Assembly (NCBI GenBank): GCA_002104905.1
Contig: MCFE01000863.1
Location: 1-29,814, forward strand
Direction of reading: 5' to 3'
DNA: 29,814 nucleotides
DNA from: Basidiobolus meristosporus CBS 931.73
Taxonomy: Eukaryota > Basidiobolomycota > Basidiobolomycetes > Basidiobolales > Basidiobolaceae
Positions 1 through 9,381 of this stretch are shown here, in pieces (the stretch's first letter is position 1; each line of letters begins with the position of its first letter). The notes beneath the pieces are model-generated. The model was not told the DNA's origin and ran no database searches. It worked only from the letters and a program-made list of their open reading frames with translations. The position numbers were made by a program, and so were the translations under genes.

Positions 1-362
1 GAACTTTACAGTATTGATGCTAGTGTAGATGATGAAGAAATGATACTTTGTCTGCTGTGCAGCTTACCAGACAACTATGAGCCACTTATACTTCTGTTCA
101 AAAGCAGGGGAGACAATCTGATTATAGACTATGTCAAAGGAAGACTTTTGCATGAACAGCTCAGATACAATGAACATGCAGAGGACACTGAAGATAATGC
201 CTCCATGAGCCCAGAATGGCACACAAAAAAGCAGGTATAGCCACAAAACCAAAAAAACCAGGTTGGTATTGCTATCATAGGAAGCCTGGAAGCTGGGCAA
301 GAGGATTTCAACAGAAACAAGCAGGAAAAACAAGTTCCAGTGTAGGCAAAGAGTACAAGTAA
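1..362 (+). pseudogene. Ty1/copia gag, C-terminal fragment
   Basis: This is the end of a copia-type Gag (UBN2/gag-polypeptide family), the capsid-like protein that packages retrotransposon RNA. The open stretch from about 40 to 240 reads ILCLLCSLPDNYEPL followed by DYVKGRLLHEQLR, the usual copia Gag pattern (LL.SLP..Y, then V...L...E.R). After a stop near 238 a degenerate zinc-knuckle-like stretch (WYCYHRKPGSW) can be read at about 265-300, with some cysteines and histidines lost. The 5' part of the gene lies outside the window. The same Gag region occurs in the - strand copia copy at 1850-1920, so two related copies meet here. The fragment is not functional. Family assignment is fairly secure. 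Confidence 0.7.
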
Positions 363-499
363 CCAATGCAATGAGTGGTATACCAAATCTAAAGCATCAC
401 AGTATATTTGCTCTATGAAGGAGTGGTTGAGCAGCTTAACTAAGATTATTGGTTAGCTACCTGATGAAGCAATCACCACTGATGCAGAAGATAGGTACC

Positions 500-1817
500 T
501 AATCCTGACATATATGGAATAAACTTTACTAGCTCCCGATCAAACCAGATTATCTCTGCAAGGAGATCTACCAGTATTAGATGTACCCCCGGATCTTGGT
601 GGCAGACATCCAATGGCCATGTAGAGCATTTCTGCCTAATGTGCTGAAGCTCAGCATCTATAACAAGCATTGAAAAGTCCAGATGCACATATATGGCAAA
701 CAGCTGTGCAGAAAGATAAACACATATCTAGAGGAGATTGGGTTCCCTGATAACTCTGTAGATCAAAGTATGTATAAAAAGCAGCATAAAGGAGGAATGA
801 CTATTCTGGTATTTTGTGTGGAGAACCTAATAATAGCTACAAATGGCCAGGAGGCACTTGCACAGACTAATTCACACCTCTTTAGCAAGTTTCAGATGAA
901 AGTTCTTGGAAACTGAGCTATTTTCTTGGAGTTGAACTCATATATAACCTACCTATTCAGAATGTTGTGCTTAATCAATATAAATACATAGGGATATTTT
1001 CAGTAAGTACATCAGGGAGATTCTTAGATGCTTCAAAACAAAAGATTGCAAGCCAGCAGCAACTCCCATAGACAATAACCTGAAATTGAGCAAATCTCAG
1101 TCAATTTTGGGCTATGCAGCTTGTATATATATCAAAACTTTCCCTATCAGTTAGTGGTTAATAACCTGATATACTTGATGGCATCCACATGTACAGATAT
1201 TGCAGTGACATTTGGAACAGCCAGTCATGCAAGACTATGGATTCAATAAATTTGCAGCAGTCAAGTGAATCTTCAGATATCTGTAAAGTACTATCAAAAT
1301 GGCACTGCAGTACGCTGGAGCGGTTAATGGGAGTAGATATGAGGGCTATTGTGATTCAAATTGTGGTAGGAATTTAACTGACAGATACTCTACCACTGGG
1401 TATGTATTTCTGTAAGGTGGTACTGCATTTAGTTGGAGTTGCAAGAAACAACCAACTGCAGCCCTGTCTACAGTTGAGGCTGAGCAAATGGCTAGTTGTC
1501 AAGCAACTCAAGAGGCTCTACAGTTACAAATGCTACTCATAGGCTGAGGATTTAGCTCAGTTGAGCCAACATGTATTTAAACTGGTAATCAAAGGTGTGT
1601 TTCATTAGCTAGGAAATTGGCTAATTATGCCATAGCTCAGCACATAAATATACAACACCACTATATAAGGGAAGCTGTAGAAAGTGACTTGGCAGAATTA
1701 GTTTACTGCCCAACCGGCAAAATGGTGGCAGCTATATTGACAAAACCAATACTTAGGCCATGGATTGAGAATCTAAGAGCAAAATTAGAATTAAGATATT
1801 ATTTAGTTGAGGGGGAG
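500..1817 (+). pseudogene. Ty1/copia pol remnant (reverse transcriptase end + RNase H)
   Basis: This is decayed copia Pol, spread over several frames. At about 690-930 the second half of the reverse transcriptase is readable: EEIGFPDNSVDQSMY, then VENLIIATNGQEAL where the family has a YVDDLII box, then FQMKVLGN followed by YFLGVEL. The catalytic Asp-Asp pair is not preserved. At 1395-1500 the RNase H part follows (GYVF-like, TAFSWSCKKQPTAALSTVEA). At 1610-1800 the copia C-terminus is seen (KLANYAIAQHINIQHHYIRE, LVYCPTGKMVAAILTKPI). Gag and the end of RT are under 500 bp apart, so protease, integrase and the first part of RT are deleted. Multiple stops and frameshifts make it a relic. Confidence 0.75.
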
Positions 1818-1851
1818 TGTTGAAATATTATTTGTTTGTTATATCTTTGCT
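1806..1851 (+). repeat. Copia polypurine tract and truncated 3' LTR start
   Basis: After the last Pol codons the sequence GAGGGGGAG (1809-1817) forms a polypurine tract. It is followed at 1818 by TGTTGAAATATT, the same 5' end as the - strand copia LTR that ends at 3145. Only about 34 bp of the LTR remain before the sequence turns into an oppositely oriented gag near 1850. Confidence 0.65.
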
Positions 1852-2366
1852 TTCAAAAAAAAGAAAAGTGGCACCTGCCTATCCAGTAAGCTGTAAACTA
1901 GACAGAGTAACTTCTCTTCATCATATACACCAGCATTGATATTGCAAAGTTTGTCTGCAAGTGTCTCTATCCTGGTTATGAGTTGTAGCATATCATCCTC
2001 TAGCTTCTTCCTTATGCTGAGTACCTGAATTTTATATAAAGCTAGCCTAAGATTGACTTTGCTCTGAATATCTTCTCTAAAATTCCCTTGCAGTATTGGC
2101 AAAATTAGAAGCATGAATTTTTCTAAAGAAGGATGCTTGTACATTAATACTTAAAGCTCCTAAGGCTTTTCTTTCCTTCTCTTGAAACTTTTTAACTTCT
2201 CTTGTGTTCCTTTGGCCTCATATTCTGTTCCTATTACTATAATCCAAAACTTCCCTTCCTCAAGGAGGACTTGCATCTTGATTCTCCAAGGTCTGTGGTG
2301 CTCCCCATCAATGTTCTCCTTTAGAGGGGGGATGTATGTAGTGATGTTTTTGTTGATCAATGTCAA
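1850..2366 (-). pseudogene. Ty1/copia gag, N-terminal part, opposite orientation
   Basis: Read on the - strand from 2366, this gives a copia Gag N-terminus: IPPLKENIDGEHHRPWRIKM (compare the family's start, which binds around W..W...M), then LLEEGKFWIIVIGTEYEAKG. A frameshift near 2150 leads to a second open part with LNLRLALYKIQ-like and MLQLITRIETLADKLCNI segments and YDEEKLLCLVYSLLDRQVPL. The gene stops abruptly near 1850, in the same Gag region where the + strand fragment at position 1 is still running. It is preceded on the - strand by a primer-binding site and an LTR, so the order LTR-PBS-gag is intact. It is inactive because of the frameshift and truncation. Confidence 0.7.
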
Positions 2367-2390
2367 TTATTGAATAGATTAAAGCCATTT

Positions 2391-2402
2391 GGTCTCATAA
2401 CC
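2391..2402 (-). promoter_or_regulatory. Copia primer-binding site (half-tRNA type)
   Basis: On the - strand the LTR ends with ...TATAACA at 2403 and is followed at once by GGTTATGAGACC. Drosophila copia uses GGTTATGGGCCCAG, which pairs with the anticodon region of a cleaved initiator-Met tRNA. Here 10 of the first 12 positions agree, and both mismatches are G/C-to-A differences. The position directly beside the LTR supports the call. Confidence 0.6.
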
Positions 2403-3145
2403 TGTTATAGTTTACAATTTGTTTTGGAGATAAGTGTTATGATATGTGGCTTTATTATTTAAGTTAGATCAGTTTTTAGTCAAATCAATTAGTTACATGC
2501 TTAGCCTATCAGTATCTCAGTGTTATCTATCAAATCCATAGCATTAGTCAGCAAATGAATCAGTAGATACTTATCAGGCAGAAGTAAATATATTGAGTAG
2601 GATCTTATTGGGTGATTATGATGCTATCAGATGAGCTATCAGCAACTACCTGCATTAGGAAATACAACTAGTCAACAATTGATCTGACAAAATGTTTCTA
2701 AGGAGCTGCTGGAACCTCAATAAGAATCAGTTCAAGTTTTAGTAAATACAACACTAGCTAAAATCCCTATTCCTCTACAACTCTTATATCAGGACTTGAA
2801 ACATAAGGAACTTATTGATAAATAGTAGTAATAGTTGATTGGCTGTTTATTCATGAAGCAGCTCAGTACTTATACCTTTATCAAGGTAGTACAACTGTAA
2901 CATTAAGTTATGAGAGTATCCCAATAATGAGGGGCACCCCGCAAGAGTGGCTTTGCTAATACACAATGCCTTGTAAAGTTGTTAATTGGAACCTGACTTT
3001 AGGCTAGTGATTACAGGATCATAGATCTGAAAGAAAGTGGTAAAGTCACAGTTATAAATGAGCCCCACAGTAGCTAAGATTAGTCCAGTTTTGTAATGTA
3101 AATTCTTAGCTGCTCAATGATACAAAAGAGCTCAATATTTCAACA
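2403..3145 (-). repeat. Copia 5' LTR, split by a gypsy solo LTR
   Basis: On the - strand this LTR starts at 3145 with TGTTGAAATATTGAGC, matching the LTR start at 1818, and ends at 2403 with TATAACA next to the primer-binding site. Removing the inserted gypsy LTR and its duplicated TAAG (373 bp) leaves about 370 bp, a reasonable copia LTR length. No target duplication can be tested because the other end of the element is missing. Confidence 0.6.
2435..2803 (+). repeat. Gypsy-family solo LTR with 4-bp TSD
   Basis: A 369-bp LTR in + orientation runs from TGTTATGATATG to CTTGAAACA. It is flanked by identical TAAG at 2431-2434 and 2804-2807. It is recognisably the same family as the LTRs of the gypsy element at 25856-29814, but more diverged. 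It interrupts the copia LTR. A lone LTR with a target duplication implies recombination between the two LTRs of a former full element. Confidence 0.85.
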
Positions 3146-3559
3146 TTCCTCTACAACCTAACTTTGAGAACCCAGGAGATTTGGGGCATGTGTTGCCTTA
3201 GATGATCAGTGTGTTAACAGTTGCATGGCATTTACATCATTAAATGCCATCATTGGAGGATGTCAAACTTGCCAGCAATCCTCCATCACAGGAGGGAAGC
3301 ATTGTTGATACTCCAGATGTGTTTCAGCCACACCTTGTTTCAAGAAGCTCATGCCATCCAAAAAATAGTGTGGCGCTGAAAAGTATTATACTTAGAATCA
3401 ACCATGCACAAACATCTCCAGTATATCCAATAGCAAACCTTACAAGCAACCACAAAGCAAGTACTACTCTGAAAGTATTTACACCCATACCTTTGCCTTG
3501 GAACTTAATACACTCTGATTAAAGAAGTTCCCAACCAACTACTTCTGCAGGCCACTGAA
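3146..3559. other. Unassigned stretch with a perfect 10-bp inverted repeat
   Basis: No convincing gene is visible between the copia LTR and the Tnp2-type relic. A 92-codon open frame (3244-3522, +) has a composition typical of chance and no motif I recognise. A perfect inverted repeat, ATGGCATTTA - 6 nt - TAAATGCCAT, lies at 3225-3250. Confidence 0.3.
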
Positions 3560-3849
3560 TCTCATTAACCTGAAACTGCTAACATTCTAATAAAATCTGA
3601 GCCAAAATCCAATAGCAGCCTCACTGCCATATGGGCATATATCCCCATCCAGCCTAGATATATACCTGTATCCATTGCTGGATGAATTCTGTATGCTATC
3701 CGGCAGAATATAAAAAAGTGGCAATAATGTTAAAGTGCATGTTATTATCTGTGTTGGAGGTAACTCAGCCATTGGCAACATAGCCAGTGTTTCTAGGCAT
3801 GATGGACTGTACTGTAGTCAAGTATTTGAGATCCAGGATATATACTTAA
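3560..3849 (+). pseudogene. Tnp2-type (CACTA-like) transposase relic, copy 1, upstream part
   Basis: The + strand frame reads LDIYLYPLLDEFCMLSG at about 3654-3704 and, after a stop, VGGNSAIGNIASVSRHDG at about 3753-3806, then YCSQVFEIQDIY. This is the pattern of the middle of the Tnp2/Transposase_21 family: a hydrophobic 'LD..L.PL..EL' block, then 'GD.PA......GH.G...C..C.I.G.Y'. The same string is readable in the copy at 20342-20540. The reading stops at 3849 where Harbinger copy A is inserted, and resumes at 8316. This is a decayed fragment. Family assignment rests on pattern recognition by eye. Confidence 0.55.
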
Positions 3850-3873
3850 TAGACTTGTTCCATTGTATTGTGC

Positions 3874-4933
3874 TGTAGTAGGGTGACAGTGACACCCACT
3901 GACAGATGTGCTCATTCCCTTATTTTCTACTTCCTTATATCTCTACTACACTTATTTTAGTTTTATCCCACTTGTCTTACCCAATCGGTACTATCCCATA
4001 AGCCAGTTGACTATAACACCTGCTTGCCTTATTGCATAAGTTACCCCTCACTTTATGTAAGATTACTAGCTACAAGTGCTTCTATATTAGGCAAGTACCT
4101 GTGCCAGTACCCGTGACACATGATCAACCCGTGTCACCATCCCTACCATTTCCATACCATATATGGTATCCCCATGTTACACAGGTTTTAGAATACTGAT
4201 TCCTGATTGGTTGGATGTGCTGTGCCTCTTAGAACCTTTCGGCACCTACTTAGAACATTCTTAGGTCAATCTGATGTCATTAAGACTTCTATTGATATCC
4301 AGAACCTTCTGGAACACCATGATTAGTAATCACTTAGCCAGTGAGAAAAGTATATAAGGGAGGCTATCCCTCTACAATAAATCATCATCCCTTTTATCAA
4401 TATACCGACTTGTTGATTAGTGTGATCACTGCTACCTGAGCTTCCAACCCTAGACCACAGGACACTCCCAGGAAACTGTGCTGACAGCCAACTGACCTTG
4501 GAGGCACTACTTGTGAGGAATACTCAGAGTAGGTATCTTTTATTATATTTGATTCTTTCCCAAGTTTGTTCTTGTACAGGCTAAGATACTTTTCTGTCTT
4601 TGTAACTATTGACCACAGCTGCATTCTTATCAAGTCCCTGCTGGTGGAGTTTACAGTTGTTTTGACTTTGGAAGCTTTAGTACATTGTCATCTCAAAGGA
4701 CGCTGAACCCAGCACATACTTTGTTAAGATGCCAACTAAGTTGGGGATTGTAGCTCAATAGTTTTCCCTTGACAAGCTTGTGGCTTTATTCCCCTTCACA
4801 TTAGATTAGAGACAGAATCCAAGTATTCCTAGCAAGCTTTTGCCAGAGGTTATTGCACCCAGTGAACACCCCACACACAAAACACTTGAGAAGTGTTGGA
4901 CGTATCTCTCCCTTGGACCTATACACCACCACA
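3874..4933 (+). repeat. Solo LTR (~1.06 kb) inserted in Harbinger copy A
   Basis: Copy B goes directly from its TIR into the CCAGGGCATG region, while copy A has about 1.06 kb extra, so the insert borders are visible by comparison. The insert starts TGTAGTAGGGTG and ends CACCACCACA, flanked by GTGC (left) and GCGC (right). That would be a 4-bp duplication with one CpG-type transition. Inside, GTATATAAGG at about 4350 (TATA-like) and AATAAAT at 4377 (poly(A) signal-like) lie about 25 bp apart, as expected of an LTR promoter and terminator. No coding region is present; the few open frames are short. Confidence 0.6.
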
Positions 4934-5625
4934 GCGCCAGGGCACACGGTGTGATCCGTGGTTGTAAAGAATGATTGGGTGCAAAATTATAGCTACCAGA
5001 AGGCAGGATCATTCTTGGACAATTTTGCACTATGTGGGACAATCTTGCACACTTTGGCACAATATGACATGATGAGGTTGGCACGGATGATTGTGCCAAC
5101 TTGTAATATTTGCATCACATGCGCAATTGGATACCACTATTATGGCAGGTAAAATCCGGTATTTGGATATGTTTCTTTAATGTAAATGGAAATATATGTG
5201 TATCACACTATAAACTACACTGATACTTACCATTTTGGCTACCATCACTCCAATTGGATAGTATCCCAGTGGTTAATTGGTCCAAAAGTATCCTGAAGCT
5301 GGCAGCCCCAAATTAGCTCATTGACTACTTAACAAGCTACCTGATTTGCCATCAAATATATCATTTTGCCCACTGAACCAGTAAATCCCTGATCCTAGTG
5401 ATTGGACAAGGTTTCATAGCTAGTATGCAAGCAATCAGGTAGGTGTAAAACAGATCTAATAGCTGCACTGGTATTACAGATGATGTATATATATGCAGGG
5501 TGTCTATTTATAGGGGTTCTGTCTCAAATGTGATACAACCTTGATATTAATTATATCAAAAATTTGATGATCACTGATTTGCAATGGCTCAATTTGGATC
5601 ACAAAAAAGTGGGATGATGGGATCT
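4934..5625. other. Left subterminal non-coding region of Harbinger copy A, with hairpin
   Basis: This is non-coding and shared with copy B (9225-9938). It contains a hairpin, GTTGGCAC - 8 nt - GTGCCAAC, at 5077-5100, and several TTGGCAC/GTGCCAA motifs that resemble the subterminal motifs at the right end. These are likely transposase-binding sites. Confidence 0.45.
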
Positions 5626-6892
5626 TTACAAATAATAGCAATTCAAAGCAATTGCATCATCTTCTCCTGGGTTTTTTCTCACAGGGATTTCTGCAGAAGC
5701 ATTTGGTAGTGACTCACTTTGCACACCTGTACTACTTCCTGGCTGACTTTCATCTTGGCTACCTGTGTATTTGTAGTCAGTATTTTGCCTCCTGGTTGAT
5801 GAGTGCAATGCTGCAGCTTGGCTGCGCTGAATTGCTCCAACTGAACCGGCCTGGAGTGCCACGTACTGACGTGTTCTTATACTTGCCAAGGGCTCTGGTG
5901 GTTGAGGCACTTCATGTTGGTCATCATCAGTCAGTTCACCAAAAGTAACTTGCTGATAGTCAGGCAAAAAGGCACATGCAGGCACAACTTGACGTGATGA
6001 GATGGCCCTTGGCTGAGTTTGATGTGATGCTGCATGTTGACACAATTTAGTCTGCTCCAATGGACTTGTGTCTAAATGAGCAGTTTGGCGAGTTCTGGTA
6101 GTTTTGCTCTGAAGCGCACGCATTGATACAACGCGCGTTGACTTGATGTGGGGCGCTCTGGTAAAGAGTGTTGGCATAGACTGGACTGATGTGCGCTGGT
6201 GCGCTGTGGTTACAAAAGATGGTAAGGAATGCAGTGAGGCGTGCTGGCATGATCTGGACAATGTTGATTGCGGTCTGTATTCTTCCTCCTGAAGCTCACC
6301 ATCTGATTCCTCAAGGTATTCACGTACCCTTTGTCTGATACTTTGAAGCTGTTGCCCAGATGAGTCATGTTTAAATTGCTTTTGGAAGCCACTTAGCTCT
6401 ACTAATATATCACATAGTACATTGGTCATTTGAGGCAAAAACTCATTCAAAATCTCTTTGGTTCCAAAAGTTGAGGCACAAATGGATACGTCCAGCCCAT
6501 ACTGTGCAAGTTGCACGCAAAATTTTTCCCGCGTGGCTTCTTCATCAAATCCCCTCACTCTCAGCTCATTCTTGATTTCAATACTTGTCTTGTTATATAT
6601 CTTCTTACATACATTGGCTGGCATCTTGATGTAGAACTCATGCCACAGCTTTCCACTCAAATTCTTCCATCTATGTTGACTCTGAGGTATCTAGTTCTGC
6701 TAGATTAATCAGTAGTGCCCAAATATCTGTATGAAGGCTCATCATAGACACTTGGGCCATACTAAAATTATTTGGCAAGAACTCAAACAGCTCCAACATT
6801 GACTTTTCCAGTCTGGACCACGCTTGTGAACTGGGAGATGGGTTTTGTCTGGGTTGTACTAAAGATGAGTTGAGACTTGGTATGGGGACCAT
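5626..6892 (-). pseudogene. Harbinger partner protein (unknown family), copy A
   Basis: Divergent from the transposase, this reads from an ATG at 6892: MVPIPSLNSSLVQPRQ, a helical segment (LEKSMLELFEFLPNNFSMAQ), then after a frameshift RWKNLSGKLWHEFYIKMP, and a second helical region (EFLPQMTNVLCDILVEL). The C-terminal half is rich in Ser, Thr, Gln, His and Arg and is probably disordered. The total would be about 410 residues. Compared with copy B, this copy lacks two bases at about 6678 (GACTCTGAGG against GACTCTCTGAGG), which breaks the frame. The C-terminus also differs by a homopolymer length change (6 against 7 T) near 5675. PIF/Harbinger elements carry a Myb/SANT-like partner in this position. 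The WKNL...W block could be a remnant of such a fold, but I cannot see the full tryptophan pattern. Confidence 0.6.
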
Positions 6893-7250
6893 AGCAAGAG
6901 ATTTGGATACTTATACAGCAGTATATTAGCATCAACCTGGTCTTATATAAATATATATGAAAACTAAAGTGATTGTTGAATTTTCCATAAATTATGCATG
7001 GTGCATCTTGGATTGTGTTGACACAGATCAGATCACATCAATTGCAGACTTCCTATTTAATTATAGACTTATGAGTAAAGCATCAAACAAAGTACCAAGG
7101 CATTGTTTGTGGATGATTTTTGCAACATTATGATGGGATACATGGCAATTGATGGAAATTTAATCATAATGCATCAAAAATCAGATAAATAATGCAGATC
7201 ACGCCAAATCAATTCAAACCACCTTTATACAATCATCCACCAATTTTAAT
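6893..7250. promoter_or_regulatory. Shared divergent promoter region, copy A
   Basis: These 358 bp separate the ATGs of the two divergent element genes. They contain the AT-rich TATA-like run TATATAAATATATAT at about 6944-6958, conserved in copy B at 11625-11639. It presumably holds both start sites. No operator-like repeats are obvious. Confidence 0.35.
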
Positions 7251-8133
7251 ATGACTTACTCATCTGAATGGTATTTTCTCATCAATCCCATCACTACCAC
7301 TGGATTTCCTTTTGACACACTAGAGGAGATCTATTTCAAGTATTGTGGACCATCTACCCCAATCTACTTAAGGAGATCCCATGTTAAGCTTCTCTGCTAT
7401 TACAAGAACTATTGCCCTGCAAGGTTTCATCCCACCATCCATGGCAACAAAAGTCCTAGGAGCTTTCATTCCCAGCAGACAGCAATGGAGAACCACCTTG
7501 CAGAGTGTATGTATGACATAGAGCAAGCTTGGAATACTAAGCTCAGAAGCTCCAATAGACTTCCATATCCCAGAGTACTCAGCAACAGGCTTATATCAGG
7601 AGTATTTTGGATACCTTCCCAGTGAGGATTGACAGACCTTCTAGAGGGCAGAGGCACTTTTATTCTGGCAAGTACAAGGCATCTGTGTGAAGTTTCAAGC
7701 ACTATCTGACATTTTGGGTAACATCGTCTGGTTTAGTGGGCCATTTGCTGGAAGTAGGTATGACAAAGCACTCTGGGTAGAGAATCATTCTGAATTCAGT
7801 AGAGGGGAGAAATATATGGCAGACTTAGCCTATATAGGAGAGGATTGTCACAGATTAGGATGTATTACAGCTTATAGGAAGCCAAGGAATGGTGTGCTTA
7901 GCAAGAAGCAAAAGCTCTACAATGAGATATTTAATCATTTCAGAGTGAGGGTAGAGCACACACTTGGATATCTGAAGAGATTTGGCATATTGGCAGGTAA
8001 ATACAGAGGAAAGTCATATATAGGAGAAAACAGCAGAATAGGTAAGATAGTTAAGATACTTATTAATGCACAGTATGCTCATACAAGAAGACATCCACTG
8101 AGAGAAATGTGTCTGGAGCATTATGAAGAGTAA
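7251..8133 (+). pseudogene. DDE_4-type transposase (Harbinger/ISL2EU-like), copy A
   Basis: This cut-and-paste transposase acts on the element's terminal repeats. From ATG 7251 the N-terminal part reads TTTGFPFDTLEEIY and LLCYYKNYCPARF (helix-turn-helix-like region). The catalytic part has LDTFP with the first Asp at 7610-7612, DRPSRGQRHFYSGKYKAS, FAGSRYDKALW (the GS.HD block), ADLAYIGED with the second Asp at 7822-7824, and RVEHTLGYLKRFGIL with the Glu at 7954-7956. The last open part (to the stop at 8131-8133) is intact. Compared with copy B there is a one-base loss near 7590. Both copies share a break at 7685-7690, just before KFQALSDILGN. All three catalytic residues are kept but in different frames, so the gene is inactive as it stands. 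Confidence 0.8.
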
Positions 8134-8315
8134 ATAAAGCAAGGAAAGCACTACTCTGAGCAACATAAGTAAGATTGAGTAAAATTACCAGTACCTGTAT
8201 CATACCACTGGCATCATGGTAGAAATTATAGTGCCAGATAGTGCCATAGAGTGCCAGATTGATCTGGCACTATAAACTGGCTGGCACTATGTGCCACTAT
8301 CCAACAGAACAAGTC
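8134..8315 (+). repeat. Right subterminal AGTGCCA/TGGCACT array and TIR, copy A
   Basis: Between the transposase stop and the end of the element the motif AGTGCCA occurs about three times in one orientation (8230-8262), followed by TGGCACT/GTGCCACT in the other (8272-8300), then CCAACAGAACAAGTC. Iterated subterminal motifs of this kind are usually transposase-binding sites. Copy B has the same arrangement (12908-12994), and the fold-back MITEs share the outer 20 or so bases. Confidence 0.6.
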
Positions 8316-8880
8316 AAATAACTTGCACTCATTATTATTATTTAAACACCAACACTAAGAATATCATCTTTCTACAGAGTGAATATAGAGAAGGCAGCAT
8401 GTAATTACAGCAAAGCTGGCATGCTAAAAGCTATAGGCCAGAATATGGTACTAATCAAAAACTGGAGATGCTCAAGATAGAGGGATTGTGTTTGGTCCTG
8501 AGCTTTCCACTGGGGACATTGTATTTGCTCTTCTATAACATTCTGAAACCATTGACTAAGCTGCATATGAGCCATTTAAGGCGTAACAAGCCCTTTAAGA
8601 TACCTGAAATCACCACAGATTTAGTAAGTCATTACAGAATATCTACTAATGGATGTATTGCTCACAAGTTTGACTTGTTTGTCATACACACATGTCAAAT
8701 TAAAGATGCACAGGCCAGATACAGTAGAAATGTGCTTTTCATAGTGATCTTCTGGGTGAGTTCTCCTAAGCATGCATTGGAAGCATTGCAAGTCATATGT
8801 CAGTATTGTAGTAATGTTTTCCCAAAGTGGATCACCAAAGGTAATTTTCAAATCTACAACATGCATTCAAGGACTCTATA
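8316..8880 (+). pseudogene. Tnp2-type transposase relic, copy 1, downstream part
   Basis: This continues the relic broken at 3849. The nucleotide sequence AACACCAACACTAAGAATAT (8344-8363) matches the copy at 20574 onward, so the two sides of Harbinger A rejoin. Readable blocks are LLFYNILKPLTKLHMSHL followed by RRNKPFKIPE at about 8525-8608, and a segment with GCATTGGAAGCATTG...AGTCATATGT near 8770-8800 that aligns with the other copies. Similarity fades after about 8870. Many stops are present. Function can only be inferred from the better-preserved copy at 19460-22490. Confidence 0.5.
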
Positions 8881-9196
8881 AAAACTAATTGGATAATCTT
8901 GTTAAAAGGCCAACACAAAACATAAGCCATGTGACCAGGAGGTATTGAGGCTCTGAAGGCATGATGCAAATACCATTGAATTGAGTGTACCTCAGATTTC
9001 ACAAAAAAATTGACAAAATAAATCACCACAACAATATATTTGCGGCTTTTTATTGTGTCTCTGTCAATTCTTTCACTTGCTGATCTCAGACACTCAATTG
9101 CCCCTACATTTGAGTACACTGATGTGACATTGCCTTTTTTCATACTCTGTGCTACCTAACTCATCAAATGTCCTTACTTTTCATGCCTACAAATTA
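8881..9196. other. Unassigned stretch left of Harbinger copy B
   Basis: No repeat family is recognised. A 103-codon frame on the - strand (9143-8832) contains SASERIDRDTIKSRKYIVVV but has no known motif. It might be a continuation of the decayed - strand coding remnant at 12995-15420, which Harbinger copy B would then have split. That is speculation. Confidence 0.25.
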
Positions 9197-9357
9197 GACT
9201 TGTTCCATCATACCATTCCAGGGCATGTGGCGCGGTCTGTGGTTGTAAAAAACAATCAAGCACAATATCATAGCTACCACAAGGCAGGATTGATCCTGGA
9301 CAATTTCCCACTATGTGGGACAATCTTGCACACTATGGCACAATCTGACACATTGAA

Positions 9358-9381
9358 GTTGGCACAGATGATTGCGCCAAC
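9358..9381. promoter_or_regulatory. Left subterminal hairpin of Harbinger copy B
   Basis: GTTGGCAC - 8 nt - GCGCCAAC is the counterpart of the hairpin at 5077-5100, with one substitution in the stem. It is kept in both copies and is a possible transposase-binding or structural element. The surrounding stretch (9225-9938) is non-coding. Confidence 0.4.

Larger units (their letters stand above)
3852..8315 (+). mobile_element. Harbinger/ISL2EU-like DNA transposon, copy A
   Basis: The left end is GACTTGTTCCATTG at 3852, preceded by TA. The right end is ...CCAACAGAACAAGTC at 8315, followed by AA. The ends form an inverted repeat of about 9-10 bp (GACTTGTTC / GAACAAGTC). Removing an inserted ~1.06 kb LTR leaves about 3.4 kb, equal to copy B without its own insert (about 3.43 kb). 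It carries two divergent genes: an unknown protein on the - strand and a DDE_4-type transposase on the + strand. The flanks are two halves of one Tnp2-type relic (to 3849, from 8316), which proves the insertion. Both genes have frameshifts, so this copy is dead. Confidence 0.8.

Noticed and set aside
3244-3522. 92-codon open frame (+)
   Set aside because: No motif, no homologue among other copies in the window, and low complexity typical of chance frames.
4958-5152. Small cysteine-bearing open frame present in both Harbinger copies (also 9240-9433), followed by CAG-GTAAAAT resembling a splice donor
   Set aside because: Differences between the copies fall on all codon positions alike and change residues freely, as in non-coding DNA. 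The region also holds the subterminal hairpin.
6893-7250. TATA-rich region as a tRNA or small RNA gene
   Set aside because: No cloverleaf, no A/B box pair, and the same region is simply the spacer between divergent genes in both copies.
3852-8315. Two Harbinger copies as a tandem segmental duplication
   Set aside because: Each has its own flanks: copy A splits a Tnp2-type relic and copy B sits between TA duplications in unrelated sequence. They are separate insertions.
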